From: Heyndrickxia sporothermodurans
GTDB lineage: Bacteria; Bacillota; Bacilli; Bacillales; Bacillaceae_C
DNA: 9,483 nucleotides
Reading direction: 5' to 3' (one strand)
Assembly: GCF_016785185.1 (NCBI RefSeq)
Contig: NZ_JAEKDY010000124.1
A program made the translations under genes and the position numbers. Every line of letters begins with the position of its first letter. Position 1 is the first letter of the stretch. The notes under the pieces are model-generated. The model had not been told where the DNA came from. It searched no databases and saw nothing but the letters and a program-made list of their open reading frames with translations. Below, piece after piece: positions 1 through 5,714 of this stretch.

Positions 1-1
1 T

Positions 2-277
2 TTATATGCGTTGTTTGAATGGGGGCTTACTGGTCAACTACCATTATACAAGATTTGGGGAGGTACTTCTTTTTTTATCTCTTAAACCCCTTGATACACA
101 AGGGCTAAGAATTATGAAATTCATTCAATTGAAAAACAATTTAAGCACGGAAGATGGATTGCAGCAGCAAAAACGACATCGATAAAGAAAAAAAAGTATA
201 TTAATTATTTTGTTTTTGATAACGATGGACAAGCACCCAGTCTTTTCTGGCATAAAAAAAAGTTAACAAAAAAGAAC
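2..277 (+). pseudogene. Interrupted 5' part of the stalk-domain gene
   Basis: Frame 2, the frame of the downstream gene, reads plausible protein from position 2 (LYALFEWGLTGQLPLYKIWG) but meets TAA at 83-85 and TGA at 92-94. It is then open from 95 into the gene below with no ATG, GTG or TTG before 278. A run of seven T's lies just before the stops (70-76). Losing one base there would move reading into frame 3, which is open to about position 180, and a second shift would be needed to return. I infer a frameshifted or decaying gene whose true start lies before this window. A sequencing error in the T run is the alternative, though a single error would not by itself restore the frame. No family is recognised in this part. 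Confidence 0.45.
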
Positions 278-1114
278 GTGAATAATTGGTTAACGATTTA
301 TTATGAAAAATCTATGAATCTCGCAGATTTAAAACTTAACACTCTAGAAAAAATAAAAGTAAATAATAAAATGGTTATTATTTTAACACATGATTATCCG
401 CAAACATTTTCACCTTCATTATTAATTGAAAATAATGTAAAGAAAAAAGGATTTGAAGAGCAAATCATTAAGAATGCGATAAATAATCATTTCATATTTC
501 CTAAAGAAGAAGAGTGGATGAAGGATATTATTGCCTCAATCGTTATTGATAAAGCTATAGGTACGAAAAAAGCAAAATTTATGTATTCGGAACTTAGAAG
601 CAAGTTAAGTAAGGAACAATTTATCTCTTTTTCAAATAGTATCTTCAACATGGATCAACGAAAGTTAACCAGTAATAAACTAGATCAATTGATAATAAAG
701 GCAACGGGATTAGGGACGAGATTTTTTTCGGAGAATAAACACTATTCAGCACCGAATAAATCATTTGTTCTGTTTGATCAGAGGAGGATTTTCGTTCGAG
801 GAAAAGAAATAAAGAAGTTGCATGTGCATAGATCAAATGGGAAAAACTTTCTACCATTCAATGACATAGCTAAATCACTCGGCTATAAAGTTGAATTGGA
901 AAATAGGAATCAATCCGTCCGATTAATAAATAAGAATAACCACTTTACATTTTATTTTGGTGAAAAAATATTCGATTATAATGGAGAAAAATACGGCTTA
1001 CTTTCCAATCCATTTATCCAAGTAAACGGAGAGTATTATATTGATATGAAATGGCTACAGCAGCTCTTTCATGTAAAAGTGGATGAAAATGAAAAGCAAA
1101 TATCAATAAGATAA
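278..1114 (+). CDS. Stalk-domain (copper amine oxidase N-terminal-like) protein, 3' part
   Basis: 278 codons from GTG 278 to TAA. Residues about 162-278 resemble the copper-amine-oxidase-N stalk domain, common in secreted Firmicutes proteins. Two half-repeats are visible: FLPFNDIAKSLGYKVELENR, followed by a beta-rich stretch, and then FIQVNGEYYIDMKWLQQLFH, followed by KVDENEKQISI. These match the family pattern 'ING..yVPlR.iaealGakV.wd...k.v.I'. Residues 1-160 are lysine- and asparagine-rich and not recognised; I see no signal peptide or catalytic motif. GTG 278 has no Shine-Dalgarno sequence, nor has the in-frame ATG at 314. The frame stays open for 61 codons upstream without a start, so this is probably the tail of a longer, interrupted gene. 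The region is visibly more A/T-rich than the genes to its right. Its place next to csfG is where ylbG sits in B. subtilis. The stalk assignment is moderately sure; independent expression is doubtful. Confidence 0.55.
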   Translation: MNNWLTIYYEKSMNLADLKLNTLEKIKVNNKMVIILTHDYPQTFSPSLLIENNVKKKGFEEQIIKNAINNHFIFPKEEEWMKDIIASIVIDKAIGTKKAKFMYSELRSKLSKEQFISFSNSIFNMDQRKLTSNKLDQLIIKATGLGTRFFSENKHYSAPNKSFVLFDQRRIFVRGKEIKKLHVHRSNGKNFLPFNDIAKSLGYKVELENRNQSVRLINKNNHFTFYFGEKIFDYNGEKYGLLSNPFIQVNGEYYIDMKWLQQLFHVKVDENEKQISIR

Positions 1115-1120
1115 AAATAA

Positions 1121-1153
1121 ACAATAAAAAACCCTGCAAAAAATCTGCAGGGT
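1121..1153 (-). terminator. Intrinsic terminator of the minus-strand small RNA
   Basis: The arms ACCCTGCA (1131-1138) and TGCAGGGT (1146-1153) are perfectly complementary around a 7-nt loop. Read on the minus strand, the stem is followed by TTTTTATTG, a proper U-tract. On the plus strand the stem is followed by CCTTCTATATCC, a poor U-tract. The hairpin therefore terminates minus-strand transcription rather than the preceding plus-strand gene. Confidence 0.75.
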
Positions 1154-1273
1154 CCTTCTATATCCTATGTAAAAGGACAGAAGGCAAAGGGAGAGGAGAA
1201 ACCGGAGGAAGAACTTATGGGGAAACGTAAGTCTTCTCCGCGGTTGGCAACAACATCGTTAAATGATGTTGCT
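1125..1273 (-). ncRNA. csfG: Candidate CsfG small RNA (forespore, sigma-F/sigma-G)
   Basis: I read this as a minus-strand RNA of about 148 nt. CsfG is a conserved small RNA of endospore-forming Bacillaceae, encoded just upstream of rsmD (ylbH) and controlled by sigma-F and sigma-G. Visible here, in RNA order: a 5' hairpin (arms 1265-1271 and 1251-1257); a long imperfect hairpin (arms 1227-1245 and 1200-1218) with a CCCC-containing loop (1219-1226); a pyrimidine-rich stretch with anti-Shine-Dalgarno-like CUCCUCUCCC (1189-1199); a third hairpin (arms 1173-1178 and 1152-1157); and the terminator hairpin with U-tract. A promoter fitting sigma-F lies just upstream, placing the start near 1272-1273, right at the first hairpin. 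No credible protein frame explains the block. The call rests on position, promoter and structure, not on an alignment. Ends are approximate. Confidence 0.65.
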
Positions 1274-1278
1274 AATAA

Positions 1279-1307
1279 AAGTATCACCATCATCTCCAGA
1301 ATTATAC
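1279..1307 (-). promoter_or_regulatory. Sigma-F (possibly sigma-G) promoter of the csfG candidate
   Basis: On the minus strand GTATA (1303-1307) is followed, after 14 nt, by GGTGATACTT (1279-1288). This fits the sigma-F pattern Gy(w/A)TA, about 15 nt, GGnrAnAnTw at every defined base; the spacer is one base short of the usual 15. The same -35 also fits sigma-G (GnATR), with GATACTT 17 nt later as a partial sigma-G -10 (CATnnTA, weak at its two ends). The predicted start is 6-7 nt downstream, at 1272-1273. Confidence 0.6.
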
Positions 1308-1348
1308 ATTCAGTTTTTTAAATTTCGCTTTTCCCTATTCGCACAATA

Positions 1349-1357
1349 TGGTAGGAT
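1349..1357 (+). promoter_or_regulatory. Possible extended -10 promoter of rsmD-coaD
   Basis: TGG followed by TAGGAT (1352-1357) looks like a TGn-extended -10 element, about 35 nt before the rsmD start. No good -35 hexamer is seen 16-18 nt upstream (TTTTCC at best). It lies back-to-back with the csfG promoter. Confidence 0.3.
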
Positions 1358-1392
1358 AGTAAGGAAAATTTAAGAACTATGTGGTGAAGTAG

Positions 1393-1947
1393 ATGAGAGT
1401 GATATCAGGTAGTAAAAAAGGAAAAATTTTAAAATCTGTACCGGGTAATCAAACTAGACCAACAACAGATAAAGTAAAAGAAGCCATCTTTAACATGATT
1501 GGTCCTTATTTTACAACAGGAATTGGTCTAGATTTATTTGCCGGCAGTGGTGGACTAGGAATTGAAGGGCTAAGTAGAGGACTCGAAAAAGTAATCTTTG
1601 TCGACCGAGACATGAATGCATTCCAAACAATTAAAGCAAACATAAGCGAATGTGGTTTTGAACAACAGAGCGAGCTTTATCGTAATGATTCTGAACGAGC
1701 TTTAAAAGCCATTATTAAACGGGATATTAAATTGGATGTCATATTCCTTGACCCGCCATATAAAAAGCAAAAACTTGTGTCACTTTTGCAATCAATCAAT
1801 GATAGCAAATTATTAACTGAAAGCGGTTACGTTGTCTGCGAGTGTAGTTCAGATATACAGTTGCCAAGTGTTGTAGGTGATTTAGTGAAAACAAAAGAAG
1901 CAGTTTACGGCATGATTGGTATTTCAATTTATAGTATAGGTAAATAG
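1393..1947 (+). CDS. rsmD: 16S rRNA (guanine(966)-N2)-methyltransferase RsmD
   Basis: A 184-residue SAM-dependent methyltransferase that makes m2G966 in helix 31 of 16S rRNA during 30S assembly (YlbH in B. subtilis). The N-terminus MRVISGSKKGKIL followed by RPTTDKVKEAIFN is the family signature. The Rossmann SAM-binding motif I is DLFAGSGGLGIE at residues 47-58, the acidic loop after strand 2 is VDRD at 70-73, and the catalytic motif IV is DPPY at 120-123, as expected for N2-guanine/N6-adenine methyltransferases. Length is normal for the family. The start is ATG 1393, preceded by GGTGAAG. Only 12 nt separate its stop from coaD, so the two form an operon, as in many Firmicutes. I see nothing broken or unusual. 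Confidence 0.95.
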   Translation: MRVISGSKKGKILKSVPGNQTRPTTDKVKEAIFNMIGPYFTTGIGLDLFAGSGGLGIEGLSRGLEKVIFVDRDMNAFQTIKANISECGFEQQSELYRNDSERALKAIIKRDIKLDVIFLDPPYKKQKLVSLLQSINDSKLLTESGYVVCECSSDIQLPSVVGDLVKTKEAVYGMIGISIYSIGK

Positions 1948-1959
1948 GGGGATTAAAGG

Positions 1960-2448
1960 ATGGGTAGTATTGCGGTTTGTCCGGGGAGTTTTGATCCAAT
2001 TACATATGGACATTTAGATATTATAAAGAGAGCAGCAAAGGTTTTTGATAAAGTGTTTGTTGTCATATTAAATAACTCGTCAAAGAACCCATTATTTACG
2101 GTGGACGAAAGGGTTCAATTGATTGAGGAAGTAACGAAAAGCATTCCAAATGTTGCTGTCGATACGTTTCAAGGATTACTTGTCGATTATGCGAAAAGTG
2201 TTAATGCAAATGCGATTATTCGTGGATTAAGGGCCGTATCAGACTTTGAATATGAAATGCAAATTACTTCAATGAATAGAGTTCTTAACGAGGAAATTGA
2301 AACGTTTTTTATTATGACAAATAATCAGTATTCCTTTTTAAGTTCAAGTATTGTAAAGGAAGCAGCAAAATATAGCGGGTCCATATCGGAATTAGTTCCA
2401 CCTCAAGTTGAAAAAGCGTTGACAATTAAATATTCTAATGACAAGTAA
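1960..2448 (+). CDS. coaD: Pantetheine-phosphate adenylyltransferase (PPAT)
   Basis: A 162-residue cytosolic nucleotidyltransferase that adds AMP from ATP to 4'-phosphopantetheine, giving dephospho-CoA, the penultimate step of coenzyme A synthesis. The phosphate-binding GSFDP is at residues 9-13. TYGH (15-18) is the T/HxGH motif whose last histidine contacts ATP phosphates. IIRGLRAVSDFEYE (near 85-100) is the diagnostic PPAT stretch, and SFLSSSIVKE near the C-terminus is the second nucleotidyltransferase motif (ISSS). Length matches the usual 160-165 residues. The ribosome site AGGGGG overlaps the rsmD stop, which suggests coupled expression. The TAA stop lies in the A-tract of a shared terminator. 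Confidence 0.96.
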   Translation: MGSIAVCPGSFDPITYGHLDIIKRAAKVFDKVFVVILNNSSKNPLFTVDERVQLIEEVTKSIPNVAVDTFQGLLVDYAKSVNANAIIRGLRAVSDFEYEMQITSMNRVLNEEIETFFIMTNNQYSFLSSSIVKEAAKYSGSISELVPPQVEKALTIKYSNDK

Positions 2449-2479
2449 AAAAATAGGAGGGGCGTCCTCCTATTTTTTA
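2447..2479. terminator. Bidirectional terminator between coaD and ylbJ
   Basis: The arms TAGGAGG (2454-2460) and CCTCCTA (2466-2472) enclose a 5-nt loop and are flanked by seven A's and six T's, so the hairpin works in both directions. The coaD stop (2446-2448) lies in the left A-tract and the ylbJ stop codon (2470-2472, TAG on the minus strand) lies inside the right arm. Both genes of this tail-to-tail pair use it. Confidence 0.9.
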
Positions 2480-3687
2480 TAAACATATCTTCTTGAATAA
2501 ATGAAAATGTATAGTAGTAAGGAACAGATAGTAATAATTGGCCCAAATTCGATTCCCCACTGAAATAACTTATCAAGGAAACTATGAGAATTTTGCAGAA
2601 ATACCGGTAAAGAAATTGGAAATTCATTCGATTCATATTGTTTTCCAAAAATAGGATCCCATATGAGTAAAGTGATAATGGCAGCGAACAATCCGTGAAG
2701 AATTCTTGCGATAAAGAATGGTTTAAAACGGATATCTGTTTGTGCAAGGATGCTGGCTACCTGGGCCTGTATACTAAAACCGCCAAACCCTAGTATAAAA
2801 CTAGTAAGGATGGATTGTTGCAGTAATGTTGATTCTTTTACCCGGCTAATTAAATCGCTGCCAATTGTAATTTCAAATAATCCCGAAATAAAAGGGATTG
2901 TTAGCTGATTTGGAAAGTGTAAAATAGCAAAAAATTCTTTAATTACACTTGCTAAAAGTGCTGTGATTTGTAAATGAAAAAGTAAACGGTTAATAACTGA
3001 AAATAAAATGATAAAGCCACCAATCATGAGTAATGTATGAATCGAAGAAACGACTGCGTCCCCTAATAGCTTTCCGATCGGTCTTTTATCCTCAATACGC
3101 GTTCTATGTAAAGCGCGGATAGCTTCCCAAACACGGAATTTATTATTTTTTACTTCTAATTTTTCCTTTTTAGAGTAACCGTAGAAGCGCATAATCAATC
3201 CTACGAGAATATTCCCTAAATAATGTGCAATCGCAAAAAGGATTCCTAAACCTTTATTATGAAAAAAACCAACGGATACAGCAACAAAAATAAAAAGGGG
3301 GCTTGAATAGTTTGTAAATGAGACGAGTCTCTCCGCTTCAATTTTTGATATTTGTTTTTCTTCCCTCAGCCTCGCAGTAATTTTGGCACCTGCGGGATTT
3401 CCTGAAGCCATTCCCATTGCCCAGGCAAATCCGCCAACGCCAGGGACGCGAAATAATGGCCTCATCAAAGGCTCTAAAATAACCCCGATAAATTTCACGA
3501 CGCCAAACCCGATTAATAATTCAGAAATAACAAAAAAAGGAAAAAGGGAAGGGAAGACAGTTCCCCACCATATTGTTAAGCCTCGTTTTGATGCATCAAA
3601 TGTTTCTACAGGAAGGATAATCATTGAAATAGCTATTAATGTTGCGCCTAGGGCTAAAAATATTGTTTTAAGTTTTGATTGAATCAA
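2470..3687 (-). CDS. ylbJ: Sporulation integral membrane protein YlbJ
   Basis: A 405-residue polytopic membrane protein of the nucleoside-recognition 'Gate' type. B. subtilis YlbJ belongs to the sigma-E mother-cell regulon and is needed for heat-resistant spores; its transported substrate is unknown. Hydrophobic segments lie near residues 7-26, 38-60, 62-76, 127-143, 147-166, 215-236, 285-310, 325-345 and 378-400. The conserved polar signatures are GLTIWWGTVFPSLFPFFV near 36-53 and ASGNPAGAK at about 94-102. Translation begins at TTG: the minus strand shows AGGGAGG eight bases before it, and no ATG fits that site. It is transcribed opposite to coaD and divergently from ylbK. I found no convincing sigma-E promoter upstream, although the 143-nt gap is AT-rich. 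Confidence 0.92.
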   Translation of the reverse strand: MIQSKLKTIFLALGATLIAISMIILPVETFDASKRGLTIWWGTVFPSLFPFFVISELLIGFGVVKFIGVILEPLMRPLFRVPGVGGFAWAMGMASGNPAGAKITARLREEKQISKIEAERLVSFTNYSSPLFIFVAVSVGFFHNKGLGILFAIAHYLGNILVGLIMRFYGYSKKEKLEVKNNKFRVWEAIRALHRTRIEDKRPIGKLLGDAVVSSIHTLLMIGGFIILFSVINRLLFHLQITALLASVIKEFFAILHFPNQLTIPFISGLFEITIGSDLISRVKESTLLQQSILTSFILGFGGFSIQAQVASILAQTDIRFKPFFIARILHGLFAAIITLLIWDPIFGKQYESNEFPISLPVFLQNSHSFLDKLFQWGIEFGPIITICSLLLYIFIYSRRYVYKK

Positions 3688-3695
3688 GTTATGTG

Positions 3696-3702
3696 CCTCC
3701 CT
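3696..3702 (-). promoter_or_regulatory. Ribosome binding site fixing the TTG start of ylbJ
   Basis: AGGGAGG on the minus strand, 8 nt upstream of the TTG at 3687-3685. Its spacing supports the non-ATG start. Confidence 0.75.
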
Positions 3703-3830
3703 AATTAATCATATGAATCCATTAAAATATACTTGTCCCCATATAAATCAATATACTCATAGAGAAATATTTTAGACCATATGATGTTTGTAAATATTAA
3801 ATTTCCATTAAACATTGTATGAGGTGATAT

Positions 3831-4631
3831 GTGTTGAGTAACCCAAAAATCGGAGTTGCTTTAGGATCCGGCGGTGCACGTGGATTTGCCCATTTAGGCG
3901 TATTGAAATCATTGGAGGACAATAATATTTCAATCGATTACCTTGCCGGGTGTAGTATGGGGGCAATAGTTGCAGCATTTTATGGTGTAGGACATAATAT
4001 GAATCAGCTCATTAAAATAGCGACAGCTTTTAAAAGAAAATTTTTCTTGGACTTTACGATTCCAAAGATGGGATTTATATCTGGAAAACGTGTCAAAGAA
4101 TTTTTAACACTCTTTACACATAACAAAAATTTTGAAGATTTAAAGCTTCCTGTTCAAGTGATAGCGACCGATTTAATTAAAGGTGAAAAAGTAATATTCA
4201 AAACGGGTTCAGTTGCAGAAGCTGTACGTGCAAGTATCTCAATACCGGGAATTTTTGTTCCGGAAAAAATAAACGACAGACTACTAGTGGATGGTGGCGT
4301 AATTGATCGGGTACCAGTATCGGTTGTTAAAGATATGGGTTCCGACATTATAATTGGAGTAGATGTTTCATTCGTAAAAAGAGATGCAGAAATTACGAAT
4401 ATTTATGATGTCATAATGCAAAGTATTGATATACTACAAATGGAAAATACGACAAATTATGAGACAATATCCGATTTTTTCATCCAACCGGATGTTTCAC
4501 TTTATAGTTCAAGAGCTTTTACAAATATTGAAGAAATCATTAAGATAGGAGAAGAGGAAACAAAAAAATATATTCCGGCAATTAAACAGTCGATTGAAGA
4601 ATGGAAGGTGAGAAATCAGAATGAAACGTAA
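3831..4631 (+). CDS. ylbK: Patatin-like phospholipase family protein YlbK
   Basis: A 266-residue patatin/RssA-type serine hydrolase, predicted to act on acyl-lipid esters; the physiological substrate is not established. The glycine-rich oxyanion-hole motif GSGGARG is at residues 12-18, the nucleophile elbow GCSMG at 40-44 has Ser42 as catalytic serine, and DGG at 154-156 supplies the catalytic Asp154. The Ser-Asp dyad is therefore complete. There is no signal peptide, so a cytosolic or membrane-peripheral enzyme is likely. The start is GTG 3831 or the adjacent TTG 3834. GAGGTGAT (3821-3828) serves either; the TTG gives the more usual spacing (9 nt after GAGG, versus 6). Its end overlaps ylbL by 11 nt, so the pair is co-transcribed. 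No clear promoter is visible upstream. Confidence 0.9.
   Translation: MLSNPKIGVALGSGGARGFAHLGVLKSLEDNNISIDYLAGCSMGAIVAAFYGVGHNMNQLIKIATAFKRKFFLDFTIPKMGFISGKRVKEFLTLFTHNKNFEDLKLPVQVIATDLIKGEKVIFKTGSVAEAVRASISIPGIFVPEKINDRLLVDGGVIDRVPVSVVKDMGSDIIIGVDVSFVKRDAEITNIYDVIMQSIDILQMENTTNYETISDFFIQPDVSLYSSRAFTNIEEIIKIGEEETKKYIPAIKQSIEEWKVRNQNET
4603..4611 (+). promoter_or_regulatory. Ribosome binding site of ylbL inside ylbK
   Basis: GGAAGGTGA lies 9 nt before ATG 4621, within the last codons of ylbK, which stops at 4629-4631. This arrangement favours translational coupling. Confidence 0.6.
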
Positions 4632-5661
4632 GATTTGGTCCCGTATATTAATTCTATTTTTAGTGATAATGATTGCACTCTTCTTTTATCGATTACCTTA
4701 TTATGTAGAGAAACCGGGTATGGCACATGAATTAGATTCATATGTACATGTCGAAAACGGCTATCCTGAAAAAGGGAAATTGATGTTAACAACTGTCCGT
4801 ATGGGAAGAGCAAATATTTATGATTATGCATTAGCAAAAATAAAGAAATTTGAGGACATTGTCCCGCTAAATGAGGTTAGGGATGAAAAACAAACGGAAG
4901 AGGAATATAATGTTTACCAATTATATTTAATGGAATCTTCCAAAAATAATGCCATTCAGGTAGCGTATAATAAAGCGAATAAATCGTATCATTTTAATTA
5001 TAAAGGTGTATATGTGCTCGATGTGTACCCGAATATGCCGGCAGCAAAAGTATTAAAGGCTGGCGACAGAATAATTAAAGTGGATGGACATACTTTTGAA
5101 TCGTCTGAGAAATTCATTCAATATGTTCAGAATAAAAAGGTTGCAGATCAAATAAAAATAACATTTGTACGAGACAATAAAGAAAAAACAGCCGACATCC
5201 AACTAGCAAAGTTTGACGATGCTAATGGCAAAATTGGCATGGGGATTGGTTTAGTTGATGATCGTGAACTAATTGCAAATCCTGCAGTGAAAATGAATAC
5301 AGAAAGTATCGGAGGTCCGTCAGCGGGGTTAATGTTTAGTTTGGAAATATATAATCAGCTGACAAAAGAAGATATAACAAAAGGGTATAGCATTGCAGGT
5401 ACTGGCACAATTGAGCCCGATGGGGTAGTTGGCCGCATTGGTGGAATTGATAAAAAAGTAGTAGCTGCAGATAAAGAAGGCGCAAATATATTTTTCGCCC
5501 CAGACGATGAAATAACACCGGAAATGAAAAAAGAATATCCAACTATAGAATCTAATTATAAGGAAGCTTTAAAGGCAGGGAAAGAAATTGGAACAAAAAT
5601 GAAGATAGTTCCTGTTAAAACTTTTGATGATGCGTTAGCTTATCTTAAAACATTAAAATAA
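4621..5661 (+). CDS. ylbL: Membrane-anchored PDZ/Lon-type serine protease YlbL (DdcP/SepM family)
   Basis: A 346-residue protease anchored by one N-terminal transmembrane helix (about residues 8-24, after a basic KRK), with the rest predicted outside. A PDZ domain spans about 125-195, including GVYVLDVYPNMPAAKVLKAG. The C-terminal S16 Lon-like domain carries the serine-lysine dyad: Ser234 in GGPSAG and Lys279 in GGIDKKVVAA, both intact. In B. subtilis YlbL (DdcP) helps recovery from the DNA-damage checkpoint by degrading the division inhibitor YneA. In Streptococcus mutans the relative SepM trims a competence pheromone. Which role applies here cannot be read from this window. Length is usual for the family. 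The gene overlaps ylbK by 11 nt and ends at a hairpin shared with tmcAL. Confidence 0.93.
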   Translation: MKRKIWSRILILFLVIMIALFFYRLPYYVEKPGMAHELDSYVHVENGYPEKGKLMLTTVRMGRANIYDYALAKIKKFEDIVPLNEVRDEKQTEEEYNVYQLYLMESSKNNAIQVAYNKANKSYHFNYKGVYVLDVYPNMPAAKVLKAGDRIIKVDGHTFESSEKFIQYVQNKKVADQIKITFVRDNKEKTADIQLAKFDDANGKIGMGIGLVDDRELIANPAVKMNTESIGGPSAGLMFSLEIYNQLTKEDITKGYSIAGTGTIEPDGVVGRIGGIDKKVVAADKEGANIFFAPDDEITPEMKKEYPTIESNYKEALKAGKEIGTKMKIVPVKTFDDALAYLKTLK

Positions 5662-5670
5662 CGTAAAACA

Positions 5671-5703
5671 AAAACCGCTTATAGTATTTGAAAAGCGGTT
5701 TTT
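5671..5703. terminator. Bidirectional terminator between ylbL and tmcAL
   Basis: AAAACCGCTT (5671-5680) pairs with AAGCGGTTTT (5693-5702) across a 12-nt loop. T-runs follow in both directions, so the hairpin can end ylbL and, read on the minus strand, tmcAL. Confidence 0.85.
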
Positions 5704-5714
5704 GTGATTTCTAT

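Noticed and set aside
1131..1153. The hairpin after the stalk-domain gene as that gene's own terminator
   Set aside because: The plus strand lacks a U-tract after the stem, while the minus strand has one, so the hairpin is assigned to the minus-strand RNA. Weak bidirectional action is possible.
1217..1321. A 34-codon plus-strand open frame (MGKRKSSPRLATTS...) with GGAGG 8 nt upstream, opposite the csfG candidate
   Set aside because: Its ribosome site is the mirror image of the C-rich anti-Shine-Dalgarno tract of the minus-strand RNA, and the frame follows the RNA hairpins. There is no plus-strand promoter or terminator for it. The RNA explanation accounts for more of the sequence, though a peptide alignment could revive it.
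3383..3682. Plus-strand open frame within ylbJ
   Set aside because: It is the complement of membrane-helix codons of YlbJ, with no ribosome site or family resemblance.
3726..3757. Two AATATACT copies 24 bp apart between ylbJ and ylbK
   Set aside because: Short AT-rich repeats are expected by chance here and do not fit a known promoter on either strand.
3794..3820. ATATT-14-CATTGTAT upstream of ylbK as a sigma-E-like promoter
   Set aside because: The -10 match is partial, and transcription would start inside the ribosome site, leaving no usable leader.
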